The notes: generated by a model from the letters alone, not told the origin. A stretch of DNA of 16,429 bases from Pseudomonadota bacterium (GCA_027296525.1 JAPUJA010000014.1:1-16429), one strand, 5' to 3'. Counted from the stretch's first letter, positions 1-6,704 are shown. Program-made: numbers and translations.

Positions 1-465
1 GGTATCGGCGTAGATGCCGTAAGCGCCGACGAGCTCATCGGTTTCGTCGAGAACCGGCACGTGCTGAGAAATGTAGTGACGAGTCAGGTTCCCGATGATC
101 ACGCTGTCTTCGGATCGCACGGGCTCCTTCGTCTCGCGCAGCTCGCCGAGGATCTCGTCGAAAAGCCGAAATTTGCTTCTCTGCCGGTGCGACGGATTGT
201 CGAAGGTGCGCGCGGCGAGGGCAACCATGCTGTGATATTGCGGACTGGCGTAGAGCAAATTCCCGGCCTCGTCGCAGACGTAAATCGACGGCCCCTCGCT
301 CAGCATCCTTTCGAGGATGAGACCGGTGAGCCCGTCGGTGAGATCGGGGGCGGCGATGTCGCGCCCGGCCGCGCGGGGCACCCCGTCCGCGCTCACGGCT
401 TCGCCGGACGGCAAGCCGTCCTTCGATCGCCCGGGGGCCTTGGACTTGTCGTCAGACTTTGCCAT
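1..465 (-). CDS. PAS-domain signalling protein, N-terminal 155 residues (runs off left edge)
   Basis: The minus frame is open from ATG 465 to the left edge without a stop. The first ~45 residues are a charged, Ala/Gly/Pro-rich leader. From about residue 50 (GLILERMLSEGPSIYVCDEAG) the sequence has the look of a PAS sensor domain: the YVCDEAGNLLYASPQY stretch matches the beta-turn-beta plus helix start, and the end HYISQHVPVLDETDELVGAYG matches the last two PAS strands. The output domain (histidine kinase, GGDEF/EAL or other) lies outside the window, so the role is unknown. It has no membrane segment in the visible part and is probably cytoplasmic. It is divergent from the HTH-PBP regulator at 677, with a 211-nt gap between them. 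The PAS call rests on pattern recognition; the frame itself is well supported by codon use. Confidence 0.7.
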   Translation of the reverse strand, partial: MAKSDDKSKAPGRSKDGLPSGEAVSADGVPRAAGRDIAAPDLTDGLTGLILERMLSEGPSIYVCDEAGNLLYASPQYHSMVALAARTFDNPSHRQRSKFRLFDEILGELRETKEPVRSEDSVIIGNLTRHYISQHVPVLDETDELVGAYGIYADT

Positions 466-528
466 AGGGACAGAGTAAGCGTGCTGGGGGCGCGCGACTC
501 GCGCTCCGCCGATCCTACAGAAGACACC

Positions 529-540
529 ATTAATATTAAT
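529..540. promoter_or_regulatory. 12-bp perfect AT-only palindrome in divergent intergenic region
   Basis: ATTAATATTAAT is a perfect palindrome and an AT island in GC-rich surroundings. It lies 64 nt upstream of the PAS gene start (465) and about 137 nt upstream of the HTH-PBP regulator start (677). It could be a -10 region or operator for the minus-strand gene. No partner copy was found elsewhere in the window, so the role is open. Confidence 0.3.
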
Positions 541-663
541 ATGTGGTAAGTTCTAATCCCCGCCGAGTGCCCGTAAAAGCCTTGATTCGTCAACGATTTC
601 GGGCCTCGCCCGGGAGCTTGCCACGGCCGGCGCGAGCGCAAGACGGACGCGCTTGGCAACGGT

Positions 664-669
664 TATACT
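664..669 (+). promoter_or_regulatory. Candidate -10 box placing transcription start at or next to the ATG of the regulator
   Basis: TATACT matches the sigma70 -10 consensus at five of six positions and ends 7 nt before ATG 677, so a transcript starting at the usual distance would be leaderless or nearly so. No purine-rich ribosome-binding site precedes ATG 677, in line with this. No good -35 hexamer is visible at 16-18 nt spacing, which weakens the call. Confidence 0.35.
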
Positions 670-676
670 CGCGATC

Positions 677-1585
677 ATGGCCGAGCCCAAGCCCGCCGAC
701 TCCCCGATGATGACGACCCGCGAGGTCGCGGCCTATTTGCGCATCAAGGAGCGCAAGGTCTATGAGCTCATCAAGGCCGGGCGCATTCCCTGTCGCCGGG
801 TGACCGGGAAGTGGCTCTTCCCCAAACGCGATATCGATGCCTGGCTCGCTCAGGGCGCCCATGTGCTCTCGGGAGGGCCGGCTCCCGGTCATCCGCCGGC
901 GGTGATCGCGGGGAGCCACGATCCGCTGCTCGAATGGAGCGTGCGGGAATCGGGATGCGCGCTCGCCATGCTGGCGGGCGGCAGCGTCGACGGCCTCGAT
1001 CGCTTCGTTGCGGGCGAAGCGTTGGTTTGTGGTCTTCACCTCATCGACCCCGAGAGTGGTGAATACAATCTTTCGGCGCTCGGGGCGCGAAGCGAAGGGC
1101 AGGGCGTCGTGATGATCGAGTGGGTGCGTCGCGAGCAGGGGCTCGTCCTTAGCCCCGGCAATCCGCTCGGCATCACTGGGCTCGCCGACCTCGTCGAGAA
1201 GAAGGCGCGCGTGATCAAGCGCCAGCCCGAGGCCGGAAGCCAAGTTCTTCTGGCGCATCTCCTGTCCGAGGCGGGTATCGCGGAAACGGCGCTCAATCGG
1301 GTTTCAGGACCTGCGTTGACCGAAGGCGATCTTGCCGAGGCGATAAGCGAGGGCAAGGCGGACGCGGGGCTGGGCGTGCGTGCCGCCGCCCACCAGCATC
1401 ATCTCGATTTTCTTCCTCTTCATTGGGAGCGGTACGACTTCGTGATTCGCCGACGCGATTATTTCGAGCCGCCCTTTCAGCGCTTGCTCGCCTTTTGCCG
1501 CGGCGCGGCCTTCGCGGCCCGTGCTGCGGAGCTCGAGGGATATGATTGCGCTGGTCTCGGTCGGGTCGTCTTCAACGGCTCCTAG
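677..1585 (+). CDS. HTH (excisionase/HTH_17 type) transcriptional regulator with PBP-like sensor domain, putative oxyanion (tungstate/molybdate) regulator
   Basis: 302 residues from ATG 677. Residues ~12-65 form an excisionase/MerR-like winged helix (TTREVAAYLRIKERKVYELIKAGRI, then GKWLFPKRDIDAWL). Residues ~80-290 resemble the PBP_like domain found in ModE-related one-component regulators; visible landmarks are EQGLVLSPGNPLGI and the ADAGLGVRAAA stretch. Proteins of this build often accompany molybdate/tungstate transporters and bind the anion to control them; that role here is inferred from the convergent tup operon that ends 30 nt away. An upstream TTG (653) is possible but has no ribosome-binding site; ATG 677 sits just after a TATACT box, suggesting leaderless translation. 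The ligand could equally be molybdate or a small organic molecule. Domain call fairly sure; ligand not. Confidence 0.8.
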   Translation: MAEPKPADSPMMTTREVAAYLRIKERKVYELIKAGRIPCRRVTGKWLFPKRDIDAWLAQGAHVLSGGPAPGHPPAVIAGSHDPLLEWSVRESGCALAMLAGGSVDGLDRFVAGEALVCGLHLIDPESGEYNLSALGARSEGQGVVMIEWVRREQGLVLSPGNPLGITGLADLVEKKARVIKRQPEAGSQVLLAHLLSEAGIAETALNRVSGPALTEGDLAEAISEGKADAGLGVRAAAHQHHLDFLPLHWERYDFVIRRRDYFEPPFQRLLAFCRGAAFAARAAELEGYDCAGLGRVVFNGS

Positions 1586-1604
1586 GCCCCGAGGAAGGGG
1601 GCCT
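1584..1604. terminator. Bidirectional hairpin between convergent regulator and tup operon
   Basis: A perfect 7-bp stem, AGGCCCC (1584-1590) and GGGGCCT (1598-1604), with a 7-nt loop overlaps the regulator's TAG stop and lies 11 nt beyond the tupA2 stop (1616). There is no T-run on either side, so it is a GC-rich hairpin of the kind common between convergent genes rather than a textbook intrinsic terminator. Confidence 0.5.
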
Positions 1605-1615
1605 CACGGGGGAGG

Positions 1616-2500
1616 TTAATCCGTAAAGAACAGCCCCTTGCCGTCGATGTGATAATCGACGATCGCCGCGCGGCCCTCGGGCGAGGTGATCCAGGCGATG
1701 AAGGCGAGGCCGTCCTCAACCTTCACACGGGGGTGGCGTTCCGGGTTGACGAGCATGACGCTGTAGCGGTTTACAAGCCTTGAGCGGTCTTCGACGAGGA
1801 TACGGAGGCCGCCTCGGTTGCCGAAGCTCGACCAGGTGGCGCGATCGGTGAGCGTGTAGGCGCCGAGCCCCACCGCGATGTTGAGGCTTGCGCCCTGGCC
1901 CGAGCCTGACTCGAGATACCAATCGCCGGAATCCGGGGTCGGGTCGATCCCGGCTTCGGCCCAGAGCCGCAATTCCGCCTTGTGGGTGCCGCTCTCGTCG
2001 CCGCGCGAGAGAAACACGCTTTCCGCCTCGGCGATGCGTCTGAGCGCTTCGGGGGGATCGGCGAGGCCCGCGATCCCGGCCGGGTCGTCCGTGGGTCCGA
2101 CGAGGATGAAGTCGTTGTGCATGACTTCATGGCGCTCCAGACCGAAACCTTCGGCGACGAACGCGAGCTCGGCTTCTGTATCGTGGGTCAGCGTGACGTC
2201 CACTTCCCCGTCTTTGGCGATGCGCAGCACTTGTCCCGTTCCGGCGGTGATCGTTCGGACCGCGATGCCGGTCGCCTCTTCGAAGCGTGGGATGAGATGG
2301 CCGATCAGGCCGGAGTTCTCCGTCGAGGTGGTGACCCCAAGGGTGAGGGAATCATCGGCTTGGACGGCCGATCCGGCGAGGCAGAGCGTCAGCAGGCAGG
2401 CGGCGAGCAGGCAGGCGGCGAGCCCTTTCGTCACGTTCCACCGCCTTCCGTCAGGTTTCGATCGGCGACGTCGATGGTTGGCGAATTGGCGAACGCTCAT
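1616..2500 (-). CDS. tupA2: Tungstate ABC transporter substrate-binding protein, second paralogue (TupA-like)
   Basis: Periplasmic binding protein of the TupA type, which captures tungstate for the TupBC permease. The mature part starts near ADDSLTLGV and holds the family's anion-binding motif TTSTENSG, followed by LIPRFEEATGI, HNDFILVGP, SRGDESGTHKAEL and NPERHP. The start at 2500 makes an ATGA overlap with the stop of the upstream paralogue (294 residues, with an Arg-rich leader before the signal peptide). GTG 2434 would give 272 residues and a clean signal peptide beginning VTKGLAACLLAA, and may be the true start. The h-region contains a duplicated 15-bp unit. Last gene of the tupBCA1A2 operon. 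It differs from its neighbour at many surface and loop positions, so a shift in anion preference (molybdate, vanadate) is possible; this cannot be decided here. Confidence 0.85.
   Translation of the reverse strand: MSVRQFANHRRRRSKPDGRRWNVTKGLAACLLAACLLTLCLAGSAVQADDSLTLGVTTSTENSGLIGHLIPRFEEATGIAVRTITAGTGQVLRIAKDGEVDVTLTHDTEAELAFVAEGFGLERHEVMHNDFILVGPTDDPAGIAGLADPPEALRRIAEAESVFLSRGDESGTHKAELRLWAEAGIDPTPDSGDWYLESGSGQGASLNIAVGLGAYTLTDRATWSSFGNRGGLRILVEDRSRLVNRYSVMLVNPERHPRVKVEDGLAFIAWITSPEGRAAIVDYHIDGKGLFFTD
2391..2420. repeat. 15-bp unit, two perfect tandem copies, in tupA2 signal peptide
   Basis: AGCAGGCAGGCGGCG occurs at 2391-2405 and again at 2406-2420. Read on the minus strand, it duplicates five residues (Leu-Leu-Ala-Ala-Cys in register) of the hydrophobic core of the signal peptide. 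The unit length keeps the frame. Confidence 0.9.
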
Positions 2501-3405
2501 TCGGCGGGTGCCGCGTTGGGGAAGAACAGGCGTTCGCCGTTGATTTTGAAGGAGGCGATCGCCGCCTGGCCCGCCTCGGACGTGATCCATTCGATGAAGG
2601 CGAGGCCGTCCTCGGCCTTCACATGGGGGTGGCGTTCGGGGTTGATCAGCATCACGCCGTAAGGGTTGAAGAGCCGTGGGTCGCCTTCGATCATGAGCTC
2701 GAGGGTGCCGCGGTTTTCGAAGCTGAGCCAGGTGCCGCGGTCGCTCATGGTGTAGGCGGGCTTCCCGGCCGCGACGTTCAAGGTCGCGCCCATGCCCGCG
2801 CCGGCTTCAAGATACCAGCTTCCCGACGCAGCATCGACGTCGATTGCGGCCTCGTCCCAGAAGCGGAGCTCGGCGCGGTGGGTGCCGCTGTCGTCGCCCC
2901 GTGAGATGAAGAGGGCTCGAACGGCGGCGATCTTCGTTAGGGCCTCAACCACGTCGTCCATGCCCTTGATGCGCACGGGATCGCTCTGTGGTCCCACGAT
3001 CACGAAATCATTGTACATGACCTCGCGTCGCGCGACGCCGTAGCCCTCGGCGATGAAACGAAGCTCGGCGCTTCGATCGTGCACGAGAAGCAGGTCGGCG
3101 TCGCCATCGCGACCGAGTCCGAGCGCCTGGCCCGTTCCCCGGGCCACAACGCGCACCGCGATTCCCGTCTCTTCCTCGAAGAGCGGGAGGATATGGTCGA
3201 ACAGCCCGGAATTATCGGTCGAGGTGGTCGAAGCCAAAACGAGGAACCGTTCCTCCGCGCTCGTTGCCGTTGAGAGGAAGCAAACGAGCGCCAGAGCGCC
3301 GAGCGCCAGAGCGCCGAGCGTCAAGACGCCGGGCGTCAAGACGCCGAGGAGCAGGGCTGTGAAGCGTGATGATCGCATCGCTTGAATTCTTGAAAAGCGT
3401 TTCAC
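2497..3405 (-). CDS. tupA: Tungstate ABC transporter substrate-binding protein, first paralogue (TupA)
   Basis: 302 residues from GTG 3405, which overlaps the tupC stop as GTGA and follows a GAGGGG ribosome-binding site 8 nt upstream. ATG 3378 is an alternative start. An N-terminal Sec signal peptide with a very long, repeat-built hydrophobic core ends near STATSAEER. The mature protein carries STTSTDNSG, the TupA-type anion-binding motif, then LPLFEEETGI, YNDFVIVGP, SRGDDSGTHRAELRFW, GATLNVA and NPERHP, all family landmarks. It is clearly paralogous to the next gene (more than half identical by eye over the mature part), so the pair arose by tandem duplication. It acts in the periplasm, handing tungstate to TupB/TupC. 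TupA and the vanadate protein VupA are related; the tungstate call is supported by the FDH, FdhD and MobA genes nearby. Confidence 0.88.
   Translation of the reverse strand: MKRFSRIQAMRSSRFTALLLGVLTPGVLTLGALALGALALVCFLSTATSAEERFLVLASTTSTDNSGLFDHILPLFEEETGIAVRVVARGTGQALGLGRDGDADLLLVHDRSAELRFIAEGYGVARREVMYNDFVIVGPQSDPVRIKGMDDVVEALTKIAAVRALFISRGDDSGTHRAELRFWDEAAIDVDAASGSWYLEAGAGMGATLNVAAGKPAYTMSDRGTWLSFENRGTLELMIEGDPRLFNPYGVMLINPERHPHVKAEDGLAFIEWITSEAGQAAIASFKINGERLFFPNAAPAE
3285..3344. repeat. 15-bp unit, four tandem copies, in tupA1 signal peptide
   Basis: Units at 3285-3299, 3300-3314, 3315-3329 and 3330-3344. The first two are identical (CGAGCGCCAGAGCGC); the third and fourth (CGAGCGTCAAGACGC, CGGGCGTCAAGACGC) differ from each other at one base and from the first pair at a few. 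Translated on the minus strand they give GVLTP, GVLTL and then two GALAL pentapeptides, lengthening the signal-peptide core in steps of five residues. Confidence 0.92.
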
Positions 3406-4124
3406 CAGAGCCGCCCCTCGATGAAGGCTTCCGCCTCGGGGCTTTCGGGAGAATCAAAAAACGCCTGTGTGGCGGCTCGCTCAATCAGGCGGCCACGATC
3501 GAAGAACAGTATTTCGTCGGCGACGCGGCGCGCTTGGCCGAGATCGTGCGTCGTCATGATGATCTTGGTTCCCGAGCGATTCACGGTGTCGATCAGGTTT
3601 TCGACCGCGTGGGTCGCCGCCGGGTCGAGGCTCGCCGTCGGCTCGTCGAGAAAGAGCACTTCTGGTTCCAAGGCCCAGGCCCGGGCGAGCGCGAGGCGCT
3701 GCTGCTCGCCGACCGAGAGGACCCGCGCCGGGACCTTCGCGAGGCGCGCGAGACCCGCCATGTCGAGCGCCTCGGCGACGCGCCGGCGCCGCTCATGCCG
3801 GCCGATCCGGCGGAGGCTCAAGGCGAAGTCGATATTGGCGGCGGTCGAGCGGCGCAGCAGGACCGGGCGTTGGAAGACCATCGCCTGGTGGCGCGGCGCG
3901 CGCCCGGCGGAGGCACCGCACCAGATCACGCGGCCCGCGCTCGGGCGGATCAGGCCGTGGCAGAGACGCAGCATCAAACTCTTGCCCGCGCCGTTGGGGC
4001 CGAGGATGACGCTCCGTGTGCCCTGATCGAACAGGCCGCTGACGTCGTGAATGAGCCGGCGGCCGCGCACTTCGTAGGAGACGGCTTCGAGCCTTAAGGG
4101 AAGGATGCGCGGATCGCCGTTCAC
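3402..4124 (-). CDS. tupC: Tungstate ABC transporter ATP-binding protein TupC
   Basis: 240-residue ABC ATPase energising tungstate import at the inner face of the membrane. Landmarks: Walker A GPNGAGKS (residues 42-49), Q-loop Gln85 in VFQRPVLLRRS, signature LSVGEQQR (136-143), Walker B VLFLDEP (156-162) and H-loop His193 in TTHD. The signature has Val where the usual LSGGQ has its first Gly. Start is GTG 4124, overlapping the tupB stop as GTGA and preceded by AAGGAG about 7 nt upstream; its own stop overlaps the tupA1 start, again as GTGA. Translation of the operon is therefore probably coupled. The length is normal for TupC/ModC-like ATPases that lack the C-terminal TOBE (molybdate-binding) domain, and its absence favours TupC over ModC. 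Confidence 0.9.
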   Translation of the reverse strand: MNGDPRILPLRLEAVSYEVRGRRLIHDVSGLFDQGTRSVILGPNGAGKSLMLRLCHGLIRPSAGRVIWCGASAGRAPRHQAMVFQRPVLLRRSTAANIDFALSLRRIGRHERRRRVAEALDMAGLARLAKVPARVLSVGEQQRLALARAWALEPEVLFLDEPTASLDPAATHAVENLIDTVNRSGTKIIMTTHDLGQARRVADEILFFDRGRLIERAATQAFFDSPESPEAEAFIEGRLW

Positions 4125-4825
4125 GTCTCTCTCCTTTGCGCCGCGCTCTTCATGAGATAGGCCGCCGAATTGATCCCAAGCGTGAGGATGATCAGGATGA
4201 TGCCGAGCCCGAGCGCAAGGGCGAGGTTTCCTTTGAGCGTCTCGAGCGAGATCGCCGTGGTCATCACGCGCGTGACATGAGCGATGTTGCCGCCCACGAT
4301 CATCACCGCGCCGACCTCGGCAGTCGCCCGGCCGAAACCGGCGAGCACGGCGGTCAGCAGCGTGAAGCGCCCGTCATAGATGAGGGTCAGGATCGCGCGC
4401 CCGGGGCCCGCACCGAGCGAACGGAGCTGCTCCTCATATTCCCGCCAGAGATCTTCGATCCCCTGCCGGGAAAGCGCGGCGATGATGGGAATGACCAGGA
4501 CGCATTGAGCGATGATCATCGCGGTTGGGCTGAACAGCAGGTTGAGCACGCCGAGCGGGCCCGAGCGCGAGAGGAAGAGATAGACGATCAGACCCACGAC
4601 CACCGGTGGAAGGCCCATGAGGCCATTGAGCAGAACCGTGAGCACGCCGCGCCCGGGAAAGCGGAAGAGGGCGATCGCCGCGCCCAGGGGAACCCCGATC
4701 AGGGTGGCGAGCGCGACCGCCGAGAGGCTGACGCGCAAGGAAAGCAGGATGATCTCGCCAAGCTCCGCATCGAAGCCGACGATCAACTGGAAGGCGGTGC
4801 GGAAGGCTTCGGCGATCTCCGACAT
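4121..4825 (-). CDS. tupB: Tungstate ABC transporter permease TupB
   Basis: 234-residue inner-membrane permease of the binding-protein-dependent type. Hydrophobic segments are visible at about residues 25-50, 60-86, 101-118, 153-175 and 205-226. The cytoplasmic EAA-like loop that docks the ATPase is seen as EEQLRSLGAGPGRAI (131-145), and ATAEVGAVMIVGGNI is typical of the Tup/Mod/Cys permease group. ATG 4825 follows a weak ACGGAG ribosome-binding site only a few nt upstream. First gene of tupB-tupC-tupA1-tupA2, divergent from fdhD with an AT-rich shared upstream region (4862-4992). The complete permease, ATPase and binding-protein set with no ModABC-specific feature points to the Tup system. 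Confidence 0.88.
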   Translation of the reverse strand: MSEIAEAFRTAFQLIVGFDAELGEIILLSLRVSLSAVALATLIGVPLGAAIALFRFPGRGVLTVLLNGLMGLPPVVVGLIVYLFLSRSGPLGVLNLLFSPTAMIIAQCVLVIPIIAALSRQGIEDLWREYEEQLRSLGAGPGRAILTLIYDGRFTLLTAVLAGFGRATAEVGAVMIVGGNIAHVTRVMTTAISLETLKGNLALALGLGIILIILTLGINSAAYLMKSAAQRRET

Positions 4826-4839
4826 GGGCTCCGTTCTTG

Positions 4840-4861
4840 GCGAGGGCCGGGCGAGGGCCGG
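4840..4861. repeat. 11-bp unit, two perfect tandem copies, upstream of tupB
   Basis: GCGAGGGCCGG at 4840-4850 and 4851-4861. It lies in the presumed 5' untranslated region of tupB, 15 nt before the ATG on the minus strand. Two copies could be chance in GC-rich DNA, but it fits the run of short tandem repeats in this window. Confidence 0.7.
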
Positions 4862-4901
4862 GAAGCCATGCCGCCGAGCCCCGCAAGTTTCACGCGATCA
4901 G

Positions 4902-4941
4902 GTAAAATACAGCGTAAAACACAGAAAAACACGCAAAATAA
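4902..4941. promoter_or_regulatory. Phased A-tract array in the tupB/fdhD divergent promoter region
   Basis: Four related A-rich units follow each other: GTAAAATAC (4902), GTAAAACAC (4914), GAAAAACAC (4924) and GCAAAATAA (4933), with starts 12, 10 and 9 bp apart, close to one helical turn. The stretch stands out from its GC-rich surroundings and lies between the divergent starts of tupB and fdhD. It could be bent promoter DNA, a set of operator half-sites for the HTH-PBP regulator, or both. TAAAAT at 4903-4908 resembles a -10 hexamer for the plus strand, without a convincing -35. Confidence 0.4.
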
Positions 4942-4992
4942 CCGGTCTCTGAGATTTCCTTAAGGGTCGATTCGCGCCCGAAGGACGGCCCC

Positions 4993-5970
4993 ATGAGACC
5001 GCTCGGGAGAAAAGCCGCTCGGGCGGCGGCCGGGCCTTCCTCGGCGGGCTTGGCGCCCGGGCGCCCATCGCACATATTCCAAGGCGCCATGGAGGAATTC
5101 CGTATCAAGCCGGAGCCTGCGGACCCGCGGCTGACCGAACGCATCGCCGGGACCGATCAGGAGGGGGCGGCGGTGGAGGCTTGCGTCGTCGTGGAGAAGC
5201 CGCTCACCCTCTTCCTCAACGGCCAGGAAGTCGTCACGCTGATGACGATCGGCGATTACCCGGAATATCTCGCCGTCGGCTATCTGCTGAACCAGAACAT
5301 GCTGGGGCCCGAGGACGAGATCACGGGCATCGACCATGACGCGGAGATCGAGACCGTCGTGGTGCGCACCAAGCAGAAGACCGACTTCGAGACCAAGCTC
5401 CGCAAGAAAACCCTCACCTCGGGCTGCGCCCAAGGCACCTTGTTCGGCGATCTCATGGAGCGCTTCGATGAGGTCGAATTGCCGAAGGACGCGATCTTGC
5501 GCACCTCGTGGCTCTACGCGCTCGCGCGCAAGATCAACACCCAGCCGAGCCTCTATCTCGAGGCCGGCGCGATTCACGGTTGCGTGCTCTGCGAAGAGGA
5601 CCGCCCCCTCGTCTATATGGAAGACGTCGGACGGCACAACGCGGTCGACAAGGTCGCCGGCTTCATGTTCCTGAACGGCATAGGGCCGGAGAACAAACTC
5701 TTCTATACGACCGGGCGCTTGACCAGCGAGATGGTGATCAAGACCGTCCAGATGGCGATTCCGATCCTGATCTCGCGTTCGGGCTTCACGGCCTGGGGGG
5801 TCGAGCTCGCGCGGCGCGCGAACCTGACGCTCATCGGACGCGCGAAGGGCAAGCGCTTCGTGGCGCTGTCAGGCGTGACGCGTATTCTCTACGACGCCGA
5901 CGCGAGCCAAGTCGCCGAGGAGGCGCGCGCGCATCGGCGCAAGGCGAGCCTGCCCGAAGATGCCGCTTGA
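4993..5970 (+). CDS. fdhD: Formate dehydrogenase accessory sulfurtransferase FdhD
   Basis: FdhD moves sulfur from a cysteine desulfurase to the bis-MGD cofactor of formate dehydrogenase, a step needed for activity. 325 residues from ATG 4993, preceded by GAAGGA 7 nt upstream. ATG 5089 (AAGG 4 nt upstream) would give 293 residues, nearer the usual family length, and the first ~32 residues look unlike the family, so 5089 is a serious alternative. Family landmarks (numbering from 4993): VVVEKPLTLFLNGQEV, sulfur-carrying loop SGCAQGT with Cys145 (a single Cys in place of the CxxC of E. coli), EDVGRHNAVDK (210-220), GRLTSEMVIK (241-250) and the SRSGFTAWGVELA stretch. It overlaps mobA by 11 nt and is divergent from the tungstate transporter, so one region may control metal uptake and cofactor finishing together. 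Confidence 0.93.
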   Translation: MRPLGRKAARAAAGPSSAGLAPGRPSHIFQGAMEEFRIKPEPADPRLTERIAGTDQEGAAVEACVVVEKPLTLFLNGQEVVTLMTIGDYPEYLAVGYLLNQNMLGPEDEITGIDHDAEIETVVVRTKQKTDFETKLRKKTLTSGCAQGTLFGDLMERFDEVELPKDAILRTSWLYALARKINTQPSLYLEAGAIHGCVLCEEDRPLVYMEDVGRHNAVDKVAGFMFLNGIGPENKLFYTTGRLTSEMVIKTVQMAIPILISRSGFTAWGVELARRANLTLIGRAKGKRFVALSGVTRILYDADASQVAEEARAHRRKASLPEDAA

Positions 5971-6571
5971 GGCGATCGCGGGCGTGCTGCTCGCGGGCGG
6001 GCGCGCGCGGCGCATGGGGGGGGGCGACAAGGGGCTCCTCGCGCTCGCGGGCAAGCCGATCCTGGCTCATGTGATCGAACGCGCCACGCCCCAGGTCCAG
6101 ATGCTCCTGCTCAACGCGAACGGCGATCCGGCGCGCTTCGAAGCCTTCGGCTTGCCCGTGGTGGCGGACGTGATCGAGGGCCAGGCCGGGCCGCTCGCCG
6201 GGGTCCTCACCGGGCTCGAATGGGCCGCGGAACACGAATATGAGTGGCTCGCGAGCTTCGCGACCGACGCGCCGTTTTTCCCTGAGGACCTCGTCGCGCG
6301 GTTGATCGAGGCGGTCGAAAAGGAAGGCGCCGATCTCGCCTGCGCGGCATCGAACGGGCGCGCGCATCCCGTCTTCGGCCTCTGGCCCGTGGCGCTCAAG
6401 GACGCGCTCCGGCGCGCGGTGGTGGAGGAGGGGATGCGAAAGGTCGATCGCTGGACGGCGCGCTACCGGCTCGCGAGCGTCGAGTTCGAAAGCGAGCCCA
6501 TCGATCCCTTCTTCAACGCCAACCGGCCGGAGGATATCGAACAGGCCGAGGAGCTGCTTGCGCGCCTCTGA
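5960..6571 (+). CDS. mobA: Molybdenum/tungsten cofactor guanylyltransferase MobA
   Basis: MobA transfers GMP from GTP to the molybdopterin cofactor to make the MGD form that bis-MGD enzymes such as formate dehydrogenase need. 203 residues, a normal length. The N-terminal nucleotide-binding motif LLAGGRARRMGGGDKGLL (10-27) includes the conserved Lys24; GPLAGVLTGL is at 78-87 and the metal-binding Asp103 in ATDAPFF; FFNANRPEDIEQAE near the end is also typical. ATG 5960 overlaps the end of fdhD by 11 nt, so the two are likely co-transcribed and coupled. The Gly-Gly-Gly of the motif is encoded by a run of nine G, a possible slippage site. No mobB or other cofactor genes are present in this window. 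Confidence 0.92.
   Translation: MPLEAIAGVLLAGGRARRMGGGDKGLLALAGKPILAHVIERATPQVQMLLLNANGDPARFEAFGLPVVADVIEGQAGPLAGVLTGLEWAAEHEYEWLASFATDAPFFPEDLVARLIEAVEKEGADLACAASNGRAHPVFGLWPVALKDALRRAVVEEGMRKVDRWTARYRLASVEFESEPIDPFFNANRPEDIEQAEELLARL
6016..6024 (+). repeat. G9 homopolymer inside the mobA nucleotide-binding motif
   Basis: Nine consecutive G follow the ATG codon of Met19 and encode the Gly run of the RMGGGDK motif. A gain or loss of one G would put nearly all of MobA out of frame. Confidence 0.95.
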
Positions 6572-6600
6572 CCGGCCTCGCCCCTCTTCTTTCGCCTCCC

Positions 6601-6628
6601 TTGCCTGGGGGTGAAAAGCTGATAAAAC
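6601..6628 (+). promoter_or_regulatory. Weak sigma70-like promoter upstream of the M24 pseudogene
   Basis: TTGCCT (6601-6606) and TAAAAC (6623-6628) are spaced by 16 nt and each matches four of six consensus positions. They lie in the 133-nt gap after mobA, about 77 nt before ATG 6705. A plausible but unproven promoter. Confidence 0.3.
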
Positions 6629-6704
6629 GGCAAAGGACGATCGCGGGCAGCGCGCTGGTCGAAACGGCTTCGTGACAACGGGAGCCGAAAGAAGGGGGAT
6701 ACCG

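Noticed and set aside
529..540. CtrA box at the ATTAATATTAAT palindrome
   Set aside because: The two TTAA elements are only 2 bp apart; the CtrA motif needs TTAA-N7-TTAA.
677..1585. Phage excisionase or mobile-element gene
   Set aside because: The HTH is excisionase-like, but the protein has a ~230-residue PBP-like sensor domain and sits by a transporter operon; no integrase, att site or other phage gene is present.
3402..4124. ModC (molybdate ATPase)
   Set aside because: At 240 residues it lacks the C-terminal TOBE/molybdate-binding domain of ModC, and the partner binding proteins have the TupA-type TTST motif.
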